From assembly GCF_000092865.1 (NCBI RefSeq), contig NC_014151.1:2976001-3040000 (forward strand): a stretch of DNA of 64,000 nucleotides. The letters are read 5' to 3'. The notes beneath the pieces are model-generated. The model was not told the DNA's origin. It worked only from the letters and a program-made list of their open reading frames with translations, and did no database searches. Both the position numbers and the translations under genes were made by a program. How positions within the stretch are numbered: the first letter of the stretch is position 1; each line of letters opens with the position of its first letter. Shown piece by piece: positions 25,684 through 34,529 of the stretch. The stretch is from Cellulomonas flavigena DSM 20109 (GTDB lineage Bacteria > Actinomycetota > Actinomycetes > Actinomycetales > Cellulomonadaceae).

Positions 25684-25712
25684 GGGCGGGCACCCGCGTC
25701 GGGTGCCCGCCC
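25684..25712. terminator. hairpin between convergent YajQ and htpX genes
   Basis: GGGCGGGCACCC pairs perfectly with GGGTGCCCGCCC around a GCGTC loop (12-bp stem), 22 bases after the yajQ-like stop and 23 bases before the htpX stop. Confidence 0.8.
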
Positions 25713-25735
25713 GTGACGGCGGGCGGCGGGGTGAC

Positions 25736-26605
25736 TCACCGAGGGGTGGCGGGCCCCCCGGCCATCGCCTCGAGCCGCGCGACCCGGTCGGCCATCGGCG
25801 GATGGGTCGCGAACAGCCGCGCCATGCCCGCTCCGCGGAACGGGTTGGCGATCATGAGGTGCGAGACGTCGACGAGGTCGCGGTCCTGCGGCAGCGGGCG
25901 GGCCCGCGTGCCCGCCTCGAGCTTGCGCAGCGCCGACGCGAGCGCGAGCGGGTCGCCCGTGAGCCGGGCGCCGTCCTCGTCCGCGTCGTACTCGCGCGTC
26001 CGGGAGATCGCGAGCTGCACGAGCGTCGCGGCGAGCGGCGCGAGGACCACCATCAGCAGGCCCGCCAGCGGGTTGCCACCCTCGCGGCGGTCCCCGCCGC
26101 CGAGGAAGAACGCGAGCTGCGCGAGCGACGTCACGACGCCCGCCACGGCGGCCGCCACCGACGACGTGAGGATGTCGCGGTGGTAGACGTGCATGAGCTC
26201 GTGCCCCAGCACACCGCGCAGCTCACGCTCGTCGAGGATCGCCAGGATCCCCTCGGTGCAGCACACGGCCGCGTTCTGCGGGTTGCGGCCCGTGGCGAAC
26301 GCGTTGGGCGCCATCGTCGGCGACACGTAGAGCCGCGGCACGGGCTGGCGTGCCGCGGTCGAGAGCTCGCGCACGATCCGGTACATCGCGGGCTGCTCGA
26401 TCTCGCTGACCGGGCGGGCGCGCATCGCACGGATCGCGATCTTGTCGGAGTTCCAGTAGCTGTAGGCCGTCATCCCCAGGCCGAGCAGCGTGAACACCCA
26501 CAGGTAGCGTGCACCGCCGACGAACCACCCGATGCCCAGCAGCACCGCCCACAGCACGCCGAACAGCGCCGCCGTCTTCAGGCCGTTGTAGTGCCGGTGA
26601 CCCAT
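25736..26605 (-). CDS. htpX: zinc metalloprotease HtpX
   Basis: A 289-residue M48 membrane protease. Two N-terminal helices (about 11-50) are followed by the catalytic HELMH at 135-139 ([14 protein letters not shown]), two more helices near 145-200, and the third zinc ligand Glu in [10 protein letters not shown]. The active site faces the cytoplasm and degrades misfolded membrane proteins. The C-terminal segment [16 protein letters not shown] is typical of the family. ATG at 26605 has GAGGAC upstream. It stands alone between two terminators, downstream of fprA. Confidence 0.95.
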   Translation of the reverse strand: MGHRHYNGLKTAALFGVLWAVLLGIGWFVGGARYLWVFTLLGLGMTAYSYWNSDKIAIRAMRARPVSEIEQPAMYRIVRELSTAARQPVPRLYVSPTMAPNAFATGRNPQNAAVCCTEGILAILDERELRGVLGHELMHVYHRDILTSSVAAAVAGVVTSLAQLAFFLGGGDRREGGNPLAGLLMVVLAPLAATLVQLAISRTREYDADEDGARLTGDPLALASALRKLEAGTRARPLPQDRDLVDVSHLMIANPFRGAGMARLFATHPPMADRVARLEAMAGGPATPR

Positions 26606-26715
26606 CTGCGTCCTCGTCCTCCCCGCGGGGGTGTCGCCGCGTCCCCGCCACCGACCTCAACGTCCCGTGCAGCGCGCGCGTTCCCGCGCCACCCACCCCC
26701 GGCGCGGGACGCGAC

Positions 26716-26748
26716 GGACCCCCGGACGACGGGGTCGTCCGGGGGTCC
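26716..26748 (-). terminator. terminator after fprA-like gene
   Basis: A perfect 15-bp stem (GGACCCCCGGACGAC and its complement) with a 3-nt loop, 20 bases beyond the fprA stop codon. Confidence 0.85.
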
Positions 26749-26769
26749 GGGTGCGCCGTCCCGCGCGGA

Positions 26770-28155
26770 TCAGTCCTGCGGGACCTCGCGGCCGAGGGCC
26801 ACGGCCACCATGTGCTCGCGGGGGACCACCTTGACGCGCTCGCGCCCCTGGGGCTCGCCCAGCGACCGCTCGTACGCGTCGAGCAGCTCCCAGCCGGACC
26901 ACTCGATGGTGTCGGCACCGCGCTGCGCGAGGAAGTCCAGGACGGCCTGCGGGTCGCGCTCGGTGGCGGTGTAGAACGACGCGCCGCCCTCGGCGACGTC
27001 CTCGGCGAGGTGCCGGATCGTCTCGGACGCGTCGGACTTCGTGTGCCCGATGAGGCCGACGGGACCGCGCTTGATCCAGCCCGTCGCGTACACGCTGTCG
27101 AGGTGCTCCCCGTCGACGTCGACCACGCGGCCCTCGCGGTTGGGGATCACGCCCGCGACGTCGTCGAACGGGATGTCGACCAGCGGCGAGCCGAAGTAGC
27201 CGACCGCGCGGTAGACGGCCTGCACGGGCCACTCCTGGAACTGGCCCGTCCCGGTGACGTTGCCGTCACCGTTGAGCGCGGTGCGCTCGGTACGCAGGCC
27301 CACGACCCTGCCGTCCTCGCCCAGCACCTCGACGGGCTTGTGCAGGAAGTGCAGGTGGATGCGGCGCGACGCCGTGAGGTCCTCGGGCTCCTTGAGCGTC
27401 CAGTCCGTGAGGGTCTTGACGACCTGCTTGGTCTGGTTGCTCGAGTGGATCGCGGCCATCGAGCCCTCGTCGAACTCGAAGTCCTCCGGGTAGACGATCG
27501 TGTCGACGTCCGGCACGTGCCCGAGCTCGCGCAGCTCGAGCGGCGAGAACTTGGCCTGCGCGGGACCGCGACGCGCGAAGACGTGCACGTCGGTCACCGG
27601 GTTGGCCTTGAGGATGTCGTAGACGTTCTGCGGGACCTCGGTCGGCAGCAGGTCGTCGGCGTGCTTGGCGAGGATGCGGGCCACGTCGAGCGCGACGTTG
27701 CCCGCGCCCAGGACCGCGATCTCCCGGGCCTCGAGCGGCCACGTGCGCGGGACGTCGGGATGCCCGTCGTACCAGGACACGAAGTCGGCCGCGCCGTACG
27801 AGCCCTCGAGGTCGATGCCGGGGATGGGCAGCGCCGCGTCCCGGATCGAGCCGGTCGAGAAGATCACCGCGTCGTAGAACGTGCGCAGGTCGTCGAGCTT
27901 GAGGTCGGTGCCGTAGTCGACGTTCGCGAGCAGGCGGATGTCGCCGCGCTCGAGCACCTTGTGCAGCGCGACGATGATCTGCTTGATGCGGGGGTGGTCG
28001 GGCGCCACGCCGTAGCGCACGAGGCCGAACGGCGCGGGCAGGCGCTCGAACAGGTCGATGCTGACGTCGAGGTCGGTCTTCGACAGGATGTCGGCCGCGT
28101 AGATGCCGGCCGGACCGGCACCGACGATCGCGACGCGCAGGGTCGGGGTGCTCAC
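26770..28155 (-). CDS. fprA: FprA-type ferredoxin-NADP reductase (FAD-dependent)
   Basis: A 461-residue adrenodoxin-reductase-like flavoprotein. FAD-binding VGAGPAGIYAAD is near residue 11, LPAPFGLVRYGVAPDH near 50, and NADP-binding GAGNVALDVARIL about 165. ARRGPAQAKFSPLELREL and YATGWIKRGPVGLIGHTK follow. It passes electrons between NADPH and ferredoxin in the cytoplasm. GTG at 28155 gives MSTPTLRVAIVGAG; upstream in-frame sequence lacks coding character. It is divergent from rarD; TAGACT at 28276-28271 is a possible -10 with a leader of about 110 nt. Confidence 0.93.
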   Translation of the reverse strand: MSTPTLRVAIVGAGPAGIYAADILSKTDLDVSIDLFERLPAPFGLVRYGVAPDHPRIKQIIVALHKVLERGDIRLLANVDYGTDLKLDDLRTFYDAVIFSTGSIRDAALPIPGIDLEGSYGAADFVSWYDGHPDVPRTWPLEAREIAVLGAGNVALDVARILAKHADDLLPTEVPQNVYDILKANPVTDVHVFARRGPAQAKFSPLELRELGHVPDVDTIVYPEDFEFDEGSMAAIHSSNQTKQVVKTLTDWTLKEPEDLTASRRIHLHFLHKPVEVLGEDGRVVGLRTERTALNGDGNVTGTGQFQEWPVQAVYRAVGYFGSPLVDIPFDDVAGVIPNREGRVVDVDGEHLDSVYATGWIKRGPVGLIGHTKSDASETIRHLAEDVAEGGASFYTATERDPQAVLDFLAQRGADTIEWSGWELLDAYERSLGEPQGRERVKVVPREHMVAVALGREVPQD

Positions 28156-28308
28156 GGGACCTGGTTGCCTTCCGCTGTGGGGAGCCCTCGCACGACGGGG
28201 CGAGCCGCGGTCGTGAGGGCGCGCCTCGCGGCCGCACACCCCGGCGCCGGTGCGAGAACAGTGCGGCCCAAGTCTAGGTGCGGAGTGCCCACGCGCTCGA
28301 CGTCCACT

Positions 28309-28337
28309 CCACGATACGGACAGCCCACGATGTGGAC
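28309..28337. repeat. direct repeat in the fprA/rarD divergent spacer
   Basis: CCACGAT-AC-GGAC (28309-28321) is repeated as CCACGAT-GT-GGAC (28325-28337), 16 bp apart. GTCCAC at 28302 also mirrors the final GTGGAC. The second copy covers the expected -35 of rarD, so this may be a regulator site. Confidence 0.45.
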
Positions 28338-28353
28338 ACGCGACACGGGCGCC

Positions 28354-28365
28354 TAGAGTCGGTGG
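28354..28365 (+). promoter_or_regulatory. -10 element of leaderless rarD transcript
   Basis: TAGAGT at 28354-28359 is followed by six bases and the GTG at 28366. No Shine-Dalgarno sequence fits. Confidence 0.6.
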
Positions 28366-29274
28366 GTGGACGCCCCCTCCCCTACCCGTCGCGGCGGCCT
28401 GGCGGCAGGCGTCGCCGCGTACGTGCTCTGGGGCGGGCTGCCGCTGTACTTCCCGCTCCTGGCACCGAGCGACCCGGTCGAGATCATCGCCCACCGCGTC
28501 GTGTGGTCGCTGCTGTTCTGCCTCGTCCTGCTGCAGCTCACCGGCACGTGGCGGGCGTTCGCCGGCATCGTGCGCGACCGCGGCCTGCTGCCACGCCTCA
28601 CGCTGGCGGCCGTGCTGCTCGCGGTGAACTGGCTGGTCTTCGTCCACGGTGTCACCACCGGGCACGTCGTCGACGCCGCGCTGGGGTACTTCATCAACCC
28701 GCTGGTCACGATCGCCCTGGCCGTGCTCGTGCTCGGCGAGCGCCTGCGCACCGTGCAGTGGGTCGCGGTCGGGTGCGGCGTCGCGGCGGTGGTCGTCCTG
28801 ACGGTCGGCTACGGGCGCCTCCCGTGGATCGCGCTCGTGCTCGCGGTGAGCTTCGGGTGCTACGGGCTCATCAAGTCACGCGTCGGCGCCCGCGTCGCCG
28901 CGCTGCCCGGCCTCGCGGCCGAGACCGCCGTGCTGGCACCGGTCGCCATCGGGTACCTCGCGTGGCTCCACGCGACCGGCGTCGGGACGTTCGCCGTCGA
29001 CCTGCACGGTCTCGCGCTCGCCGGGACCGGCGTGCTCACCGCCGTCCCGCTGCTGCTGTTCAACTCCGCCGCGCGCCGCCTGCCGCTGACCACCGTCGGG
29101 CTGCTGCAGTACCTCGCGCCCGTGCTGCAGCTCGCCATCGGGGTGCTCGTCGCGGGCGAGCAGATGCCGCCGGCCCGCTGGTGGGGCTTCGGCCTGGTGT
29201 GGGTCGCCCTGGCCGTGCTCACGGTGGACGGCCTGCGGCACTCCCGACGCCCGGCGCCGGGCGCACCCGCCTGA
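28366..29274 (+). CDS. rarD: EamA/RarD-family transporter
   Basis: A 302-residue membrane protein with about ten helices and the RarD signature blocks: AAYVLWGGLPLYFPLL, IIAHRVVWSL, NWLVFVHGVTTGHVVDAALGYFINPL, and LQYLAPVLQLAIGVLVAGE. It belongs to the drug/metabolite transporter superfamily; RarD was linked to chloramphenicol sensitivity, but the transported molecule is not established. GTG at 28366 follows TAGAGT by six bases. It is divergent from fprA and convergent with the FHA-domain gene. Confidence 0.93.
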   Translation: MDAPSPTRRGGLAAGVAAYVLWGGLPLYFPLLAPSDPVEIIAHRVVWSLLFCLVLLQLTGTWRAFAGIVRDRGLLPRLTLAAVLLAVNWLVFVHGVTTGHVVDAALGYFINPLVTIALAVLVLGERLRTVQWVAVGCGVAAVVVLTVGYGRLPWIALVLAVSFGCYGLIKSRVGARVAALPGLAAETAVLAPVAIGYLAWLHATGVGTFAVDLHGLALAGTGVLTAVPLLLFNSAARRLPLTTVGLLQYLAPVLQLAIGVLVAGEQMPPARWWGFGLVWVALAVLTVDGLRHSRRPAPGAPA

Positions 29275-29303
29275 GCCACCTCCCCTCCCGGGGCCGTGAC
29301 GGG

Positions 29304-30917
29304 TCAGTCCGCCTCGACGCGCGCCTCGCGGTCCCCGAGCCGCACCGTCCACCCGGCGCCGACGAGCGCGCGCGTCCCCGCCGGCAGGACCCGGGCGACG
29401 CCCGTGGGGTCGACGACGACCGTGCCGTTCGTGGACCTGCGGTCGGCGACCCAGATCGCGGAGTCCTCGTCGTCCGTGGCCGGCACGGGCCCGAACTCGG
29501 CGTGCACGCGCGACAGGCTCCGCGCCGCGTCCTGCAGCGCGACGACGTGCAGGATGTCCTGACCGTCCTCGGCCCGCGGCCCACGGCCCACGAGGCCCCG
29601 GCCGACGACGCGGACGCGCTCGCCGGTGTCGAAGTGCAGCGAGAGCGTCCCCGTGCGACGCCGCAGCGTCTCGGGGTCACGCACGCGCGTGTGCTCCAGG
29701 TCCGCGAGGTCGTCGTCGACCGCGCCGGCGGCAGCGGCCGCCCGCGGGGCCTGAGCGACGCCCGCGCCGGGTGGCGGCGGCAGCAGGTCGGGCTCCGGCG
29801 CGGGGCGCACGGACGCCGCCGGGGTGACTCCGGGTGCCTCACGCACGGGGACCGGGGTCGGGGCGGGCGGCCCCGGGGCGACCGGGACCACGACCGGCGG
29901 CTGCGCCGGCGCGGCCGGCGAGGCGGCGTCATGCGGGGCCGACGGCCCACCGCCCGACCCCGACGAGGACGGGGCGAACAGGAAGTCCTCGAGGGTCGAC
30001 GGCGCGGGCACCGCCGACGCGGGCGGCGGGACGGAGGCCGACGTCGCGGCGGGACGCGGCGGCGTCCACGCGTCGGCACCCCGCTGCGGCCCCCCCGGCG
30101 CCACCACGCCCCCGGGGCGCGACGACGCGAGCACGACCGCCGTGCCGGACGCCTTGTCGTGCCAGCCGCGCCGGCGCGGACCGGAGTCCCACGCCCCGGA
30201 CGCGGCGATCACCCAGTTGCCGACGAGGCAGGCCAGCGTGCCCAGGCCGAGCACGAGCTGCCGCACGAGGGCTCGCCCGATACCGGGGACCGCTCCCGTG
30301 CGCTCGTCGACCGTGCGCAACCCCAGGAGCCGCGACCCGAGGGTCGCGCCCCCACGTCCCTCGGCGACGACCTGCGCCACGGTCACCGCCAGGCCCAGGA
30401 GCCCCGGCAGCACCGCACCCTCGCCACCGGTGAGGCTGACGACGAGCAGACCCAGCCCCGCGGCAGCACCGGCCGCCAGGACGTCGATCGCGTACGCCAG
30501 CACGCGCGTGCCCACCGGCGGGACCGCGTCCGTCGAGGGCACCGCGCGCGCCGACCGTGCCGACTCGCGCACCTCCCGCGCGGCCGTCGCGGCGTCGAAC
30601 GCCGCAGCCCGCGGGGCCGTCGAGCGCGCGGCCGTCGAGCGCGGGGCCGGGGGCGGTACGGCGGGCGTCACGGCGGGGCGGGCACCGGTCGGCGCCGCGT
30701 CCGCGGCCTCCCCGGCGTGCGGGACGGCAGCACCCGCCGGACCGTGCGCAGCAGCGGCCTCGAGGCGACCGTCGTCCGGGGCGGCCGCGTCGTCGTCGCC
30801 CGCTGCGGGGCGGGCGATGAGCGGGACGCGCGCGCCGCAGACGGCGCACGACCCCGCGTCGGGGGCGAGCGGCATGCCGCACGATGCGCAGCGCGGGGCC
30901 GAGGCGCGGGTGCTCAC
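29304..30917 (-). CDS. zinc-ribbon / RDD / FHA domain membrane protein
   Basis: A 537-residue multidomain protein. An N-terminal zinc ribbon (Cys10, Cys13, Cys24, Cys27) is followed by an Ala/Pro linker, an RDD membrane domain at about 135-265 (GTRVLAYAIDVLAAG through GWHDKASGTAVV), a long Pro/Ala linker, and a C-terminal FHA domain at about 425-525 (GLVGRGPRAEDG, LSRVHAEFG, DRRSTNGTVV). FHA domains bind phosphothreonine, so it is a likely target or scaffold in Ser/Thr kinase signalling at the membrane. GTG at 30917 has GGAGG upstream. It follows a PP2C phosphatase gene by 28 bp, supporting that role. No kinase gene is in the window. Confidence 0.85.
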   Translation of the reverse strand: MSTRASAPRCASCGMPLAPDAGSCAVCGARVPLIARPAAGDDDAAAPDDGRLEAAAAHGPAGAAVPHAGEAADAAPTGARPAVTPAVPPPAPRSTAARSTAPRAAAFDAATAAREVRESARSARAVPSTDAVPPVGTRVLAYAIDVLAAGAAAGLGLLVVSLTGGEGAVLPGLLGLAVTVAQVVAEGRGGATLGSRLLGLRTVDERTGAVPGIGRALVRQLVLGLGTLACLVGNWVIAASGAWDSGPRRRGWHDKASGTAVVLASSRPGGVVAPGGPQRGADAWTPPRPAATSASVPPPASAVPAPSTLEDFLFAPSSSGSGGGPSAPHDAASPAAPAQPPVVVPVAPGPPAPTPVPVREAPGVTPAASVRPAPEPDLLPPPPGAGVAQAPRAAAAAGAVDDDLADLEHTRVRDPETLRRRTGTLSLHFDTGERVRVVGRGLVGRGPRAEDGQDILHVVALQDAARSLSRVHAEFGPVPATDDEDSAIWVADRRSTNGTVVVDPTGVARVLPAGTRALVGAGWTVRLGDREARVEAD

Positions 30918-30945
30918 GGGCGGTCCTCCGGGATCGGGTGGGCCG

Positions 30946-31719
30946 TCATCGTGCCACGTCCGGCGCTTCCGGCGCGCCCAGCTCCCGGGTGACGGCCACC
31001 GCGTCGACCACCACGACCGTCACGTTGTCCTGCGCACCGGCCCCGAGCGCCTCGCGCACGAGCCGCTCGGCGGCGGCCCGCGGGTGCCGCTCGGCGCGCA
31101 GCACGGCCTGCACGCGGGCGTCCGGAAGCACCTCCGTGAGGCCGTCGGAGCACACCACCATGCGGTCGCCGCGGCTCACGGGGAACATCCGCAGCTCCGG
31201 GTCGACGCGCGACGCGCCCCCGCCCAGCACGCGCGTCACGACGTGCCGGCGCGGGTGCCGCGCGGCGTCCGCCGCGGCCAGCACGCCCTGCTCGACGAGC
31301 TCGGCCACCTCGGAGTGGTCGCGCGTGAGCTGCTCGAGGATGCCCCCGGCCATCCGGTAGGTGCGCGAGTCACCGACGTTGAGCACGAGCCAGCACGCCT
31401 CGCCCGCGTGCTCGGTGACGACGACGCCGGTGAGCGTCGTCCCGGGCCGCCGCTGACCCTCGACGGGCAGGGCACGCACCTGCCGGTGCGCCTCGCGCAC
31501 CACGCGGGTCACGGTGTCCATCGTCGGCAGCGTGCCGGTGAGCCGCTCGACCAGCACCTCCACCGCCAGGCGCGAGGCGACCTCGCCGGCCTCGTGCCCA
31601 CCCATGCCGTCCGCGACGAGGAACAGCCCGTCGGACGCCCATGCGGTGTCCTCGTTGGTCTCGCGGCCCGCCTGATCGGTGGCGGCACCGGAGCGGAGCC
31701 TGACGCCTGCGACCATCAT
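30946..31719 (-). CDS. PP2C-family Ser/Thr protein phosphatase
   Basis: A 257-residue metal-dependent phosphatase. Motifs: RETNEDTAWA (metal Asp), LFLVADGMGGHEAGE, a central NVGDSRTYRM, RDHSEVAELVEQG, MVVCSDGLTEVL and the final AQDNVTVVVVDA. It removes phosphate from Ser/Thr residues and counteracts eukaryote-like kinases (the PstP role in mycobacteria), but lacks the C-terminal membrane part of PstP. Two consecutive ATG codons begin the frame at 31719. It lies 10 bp after the polyprenyl synthase stop and 28 bp before the FHA gene. Confidence 0.93.
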   Translation of the reverse strand: MMVAGVRLRSGAATDQAGRETNEDTAWASDGLFLVADGMGGHEAGEVASRLAVEVLVERLTGTLPTMDTVTRVVREAHRQVRALPVEGQRRPGTTLTGVVVTEHAGEACWLVLNVGDSRTYRMAGGILEQLTRDHSEVAELVEQGVLAAADAARHPRRHVVTRVLGGGASRVDPELRMFPVSRGDRMVVCSDGLTEVLPDARVQAVLRAERHPRAAAERLVREALGAGAQDNVTVVVVDAVAVTRELGAPEAPDVAR

Positions 31720-31729
31720 GGCGTCCGCG

Positions 31730-32737
31730 TCACGAGGCGCGGTCGACGAGCGCGTCGGCGAACGCGACGAGGGCGTCCTTCACGGGCCCGGCCGGCAGCG
31801 GCCCGAGCTCGGTGACGGCCTGCCGCGCGAGCTCGACGGCCCGGCGACGAGTCAGGGTGACGACCTCGTGCTCGCGCAGCGCCTCGACCGCGACCGCGAG
31901 GTCGGCGTCGGCCGTGAGGTCGGAGTCGAGCAGCGCGACCACGTCCCGGTCGCGGGAGCCCGCCGGCGTCTGGGCCGCGCGCGACCGCAGCAGCAGCGCG
32001 GGCATCGTCGGCACTCCCTCGCGCAGGTCGGTGCCCGGGGTCTTGCCCGTGACGGACCCGTCGGAGGTGAGGTCGATGACGTCGTCGGCGAGCTGGAACG
32101 CCACGCCCACGATCTCCCCGAACTGCGTCACGGTGCGCACCACGTCGGGACGGCACCCGGCGAACATCGCACCGAAGCGCGCCGACGTCGCGATGAGCGA
32201 GGCCGTCTTGTCCGCGAGCACCTGGAGGTAGTGCTCCACCGGGTCCTCGTCGGGGCGTGGTCCGACGGTCTCGTGGAGCTGCCCCAGGCACAGCCGCTCG
32301 AACGTCTGCGCCTGGATCCGGACGGCCTCCGGACCGAGCCCGGAGACGATCGAGGACGCGCGCGCGAACAGCAGGTCCCCGGTGAGGATCGCGACCGAGT
32401 TGCCCCAGACCTCGTGCGCGGAGGGCGCGCCGCGCCGCAGCGGCGCGGAGTCCATGACGTCGTCGTGGTACAGCGTCGCGAGGTGGGTGAGCTCGACGAC
32501 CGCGGCCGCGTCGATGACCTCGCGACGGTTGCCGTCCCCGAGCTCGGCCGTCAGCAGCGTGAGCAGCGGGCGCAGCCGCTTGCCGCCGGCGTCGACGAGG
32601 TGACGGGACGCGTCGTGCGCGATGGGGTCGGCGTACGTCACCGCGTCCCGCAGCAGCTCCTCGACCAGCGCGACCCGCCCGGAGAGGCGCTCCGCGAGGG
32701 CGTCGTCGTGCAGAGGGAGGGCGAGTGCGGTGGTCAC
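31730..32737 (-). CDS. long-chain polyprenyl diphosphate synthase
   Basis: A 335-residue trans-isoprenyl synthase with the first Asp-rich motif DDVMD (92-96) and second DDVID (218-222), plus GGKRLRP near 51. The residue five positions before the first motif is Ala, as in enzymes that make long (heptaprenyl to decaprenyl) chains. With menaquinone genes and complex I around it, the product is most likely the menaquinone side chain. GTG at 32737 follows TAGGTT by six bases. It lies just downstream of nuoN but has its own promoter, and it leads into the PP2C and FHA genes. Confidence 0.92.
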   Translation of the reverse strand: MTTALALPLHDDALAERLSGRVALVEELLRDAVTYADPIAHDASRHLVDAGGKRLRPLLTLLTAELGDGNRREVIDAAAVVELTHLATLYHDDVMDSAPLRRGAPSAHEVWGNSVAILTGDLLFARASSIVSGLGPEAVRIQAQTFERLCLGQLHETVGPRPDEDPVEHYLQVLADKTASLIATSARFGAMFAGCRPDVVRTVTQFGEIVGVAFQLADDVIDLTSDGSVTGKTPGTDLREGVPTMPALLLRSRAAQTPAGSRDRDVVALLDSDLTADADLAVAVEALREHEVVTLTRRRAVELARQAVTELGPLPAGPVKDALVAFADALVDRAS

Positions 32738-32749
32738 GGGACGAACCTA
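32738..32749 (-). promoter_or_regulatory. -10 element of leaderless polyprenyl synthase transcript
   Basis: Minus-strand TAGGTT (32749 to 32744) followed by six bases and the GTG start, in the 94-bp gap after nuoN. No Shine-Dalgarno sequence is present. Confidence 0.6.
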
Positions 32750-32771
32750 TCCGCACCGCGGCCGCAGGACT

Positions 32772-32808
32772 GAACCGGGAGCGGGCGATGTCCGGACGAT
32801 CCCGGTTC
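32772..32808 (-). terminator. possible terminator of the nuo operon
   Basis: GAACCGGGA and TCCCGGTTC form a 9-bp stem with a 19-nt loop, 24 bases after the nuoN stop codon. Confidence 0.5.
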
Positions 32809-32831
32809 GACCCCGGCGCGCCCGCGCCCGC

Positions 32832-34529
32832 TCACGGCAGCAGGACCGCCACCGACGCGATCGCGTCGAGCACCGGCGAGGGCACCACACCGAGCACGAC
32901 CGTCAGCACCGCGCAGACGGCGACCGCGACGACCGTCAGCCCCTCGCCGCCGGCCACCGTCGCGCGCGTCGAGCGCTCGGCCTCGGCCGTCAGCACCGCG
33001 GCCCGGGCACCTGCCTCGCCGTCCGGACCGGCTCCCGTGCCGTCCACCACGAGCGACGACACCTCGGCGCGGGGCGCCTCCGCGGCCTCGTCGTGCGCCT
33101 CGGTGAAGAACATCAGGACGATGATCCGGACGTAGAAGAACGCCGCGGCCGCCGACGCCAGGACACCGACGAGCGCGAGCTGCCACGCACCACCCTCGAC
33201 GGCGGCCGAGAACACCGCGAACTTGCCCACGAACCCTGCCGTCAGCGGGATGCCCGCGAACGACAGGAGGAACAGCGTGAAGGTCACGGCCACGACGGGG
33301 TGCGAGCGGCCGAGCCCGGCCCACTGCGACAGGCGCGTGGCCTCGCCGAGGACCGCGGGCGCGTCGTCGTCGCCCGTCCCCTGCTCGCGGACCAGCGAGA
33401 CGAGGCCGAACGCGCCGACCGTCGCCGCGCCGTACGCGAGCAGGTAGAACAGCACGGCCGTGATGCCCGACTGCTCGAGCGCGACGACGCCGGTGAGGAC
33501 GAAGCCGGCGTGCGCGACGGACGAGTACGCCAGGAGCCGCTTGACGTCCGTCTGCACGAGGGCGGCGACCGTGCCGACGACCATCGTGAGGACCGCCACC
33601 ACCCACAGCACGACCTCGAGGTCCCAGGCCATGCCCGGGAGCATGCCGTAGACGACGCGCAGCAGGGCACCGAACGCGGCGACCTTGGTGCACGCGGCCA
33701 TGAAACCGGTGACGGGGGTGGGGGCGCCCTGGTAGACGTCGGGCGTCCACATGTGGAACGGGACCGCGCCGACCTTGAAGAACAGGCCACCCAGGAGCAG
33801 CAGTGCGCCGACCACGAGGAGACCCTCCGTGCCGTCGGGCGTGGCGGTGGCAGCCGCGATGTCCGCGTACCGCAGCGAGCCGGCGTACCCGTACAGCAGA
33901 CCGATGCCGAACAGCATGATCGCCGAGACGAACGCCCCCAGCAGGAAGTACTTCATCGCGGCCTCCTGCGAGAGCAGGCGACGGCGGCGTGCCATGCCGG
34001 ACAGCAGGTACAGCGGCAGCGAGAGGACCTCGAGCGCGACGAACAGCGTCAGCAGGTCGGTCGTCGCGGGGAAGACCATCATGCCGCCCGTGGCGAACAG
34101 CAGGAGCGGGAAGACCTCGGTCTGCCGCAGGCCCTTGGCGCGCGCGAGCTCCTCGTAGTCCGAGCCGGGCACCGCGGCCGCGGACGGTGCGAAGGCGTCC
34201 TCACCACCGGCGACGCGGTCGGCGAAGACGAGGGTCGACAGCAGCGCGAGCAGCGCGACGGTCGCCTGCAGCACGAGCGTGGGCCCGTCCACGACCAGCG
34301 AGCCGCCCAGCACGTCCGTGCCGCCGGTGCGCTCGACGCCGGACCACAGCGCGGCGATCGCGAGCAGGGCACCGGCGAGCGACGCGAGCGTGAGGACGAG
34401 CTGCACGAGACGGCGGCGCGCGGCGGGCACGAAGGCCTCCACGAGCACGCCGACGACGGCCGCCAGCAGGACGACCAGCACGGGGACCATCGGTCCCCAC
34501 GCGATCTCGGGCGCGGTGAAGCCGCTCAC
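32832..34529 (-). CDS. nuoN: NADH-quinone oxidoreductase subunit N
   Basis: A 565-residue antiporter-like membrane subunit of complex I with about 14 helices. Conserved blocks include LLTLFVALEVLSLPLYLLSG and PFHMWTPDVYQGAPTPVTGFMA, with proton-channel Lys/Glu residues. About 60 extra hydrophilic residues near 465-520 interrupt the last helices, longer than in E. coli NuoN. GTG start overlaps the nuoM stop by 4 bp. It is the last gene of the operon. Confidence 0.97.
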   Translation of the reverse strand: MSGFTAPEIAWGPMVPVLVVLLAAVVGVLVEAFVPAARRRLVQLVLTLASLAGALLAIAALWSGVERTGGTDVLGGSLVVDGPTLVLQATVALLALLSTLVFADRVAGGEDAFAPSAAAVPGSDYEELARAKGLRQTEVFPLLLFATGGMMVFPATTDLLTLFVALEVLSLPLYLLSGMARRRRLLSQEAAMKYFLLGAFVSAIMLFGIGLLYGYAGSLRYADIAAATATPDGTEGLLVVGALLLLGGLFFKVGAVPFHMWTPDVYQGAPTPVTGFMAACTKVAAFGALLRVVYGMLPGMAWDLEVVLWVVAVLTMVVGTVAALVQTDVKRLLAYSSVAHAGFVLTGVVALEQSGITAVLFYLLAYGAATVGAFGLVSLVREQGTGDDDAPAVLGEATRLSQWAGLGRSHPVVAVTFTLFLLSFAGIPLTAGFVGKFAVFSAAVEGGAWQLALVGVLASAAAAFFYVRIIVLMFFTEAHDEAAEAPRAEVSSLVVDGTGAGPDGEAGARAAVLTAEAERSTRATVAGGEGLTVVAVAVCAVLTVVLGVVPSPVLDAIASVAVLLP

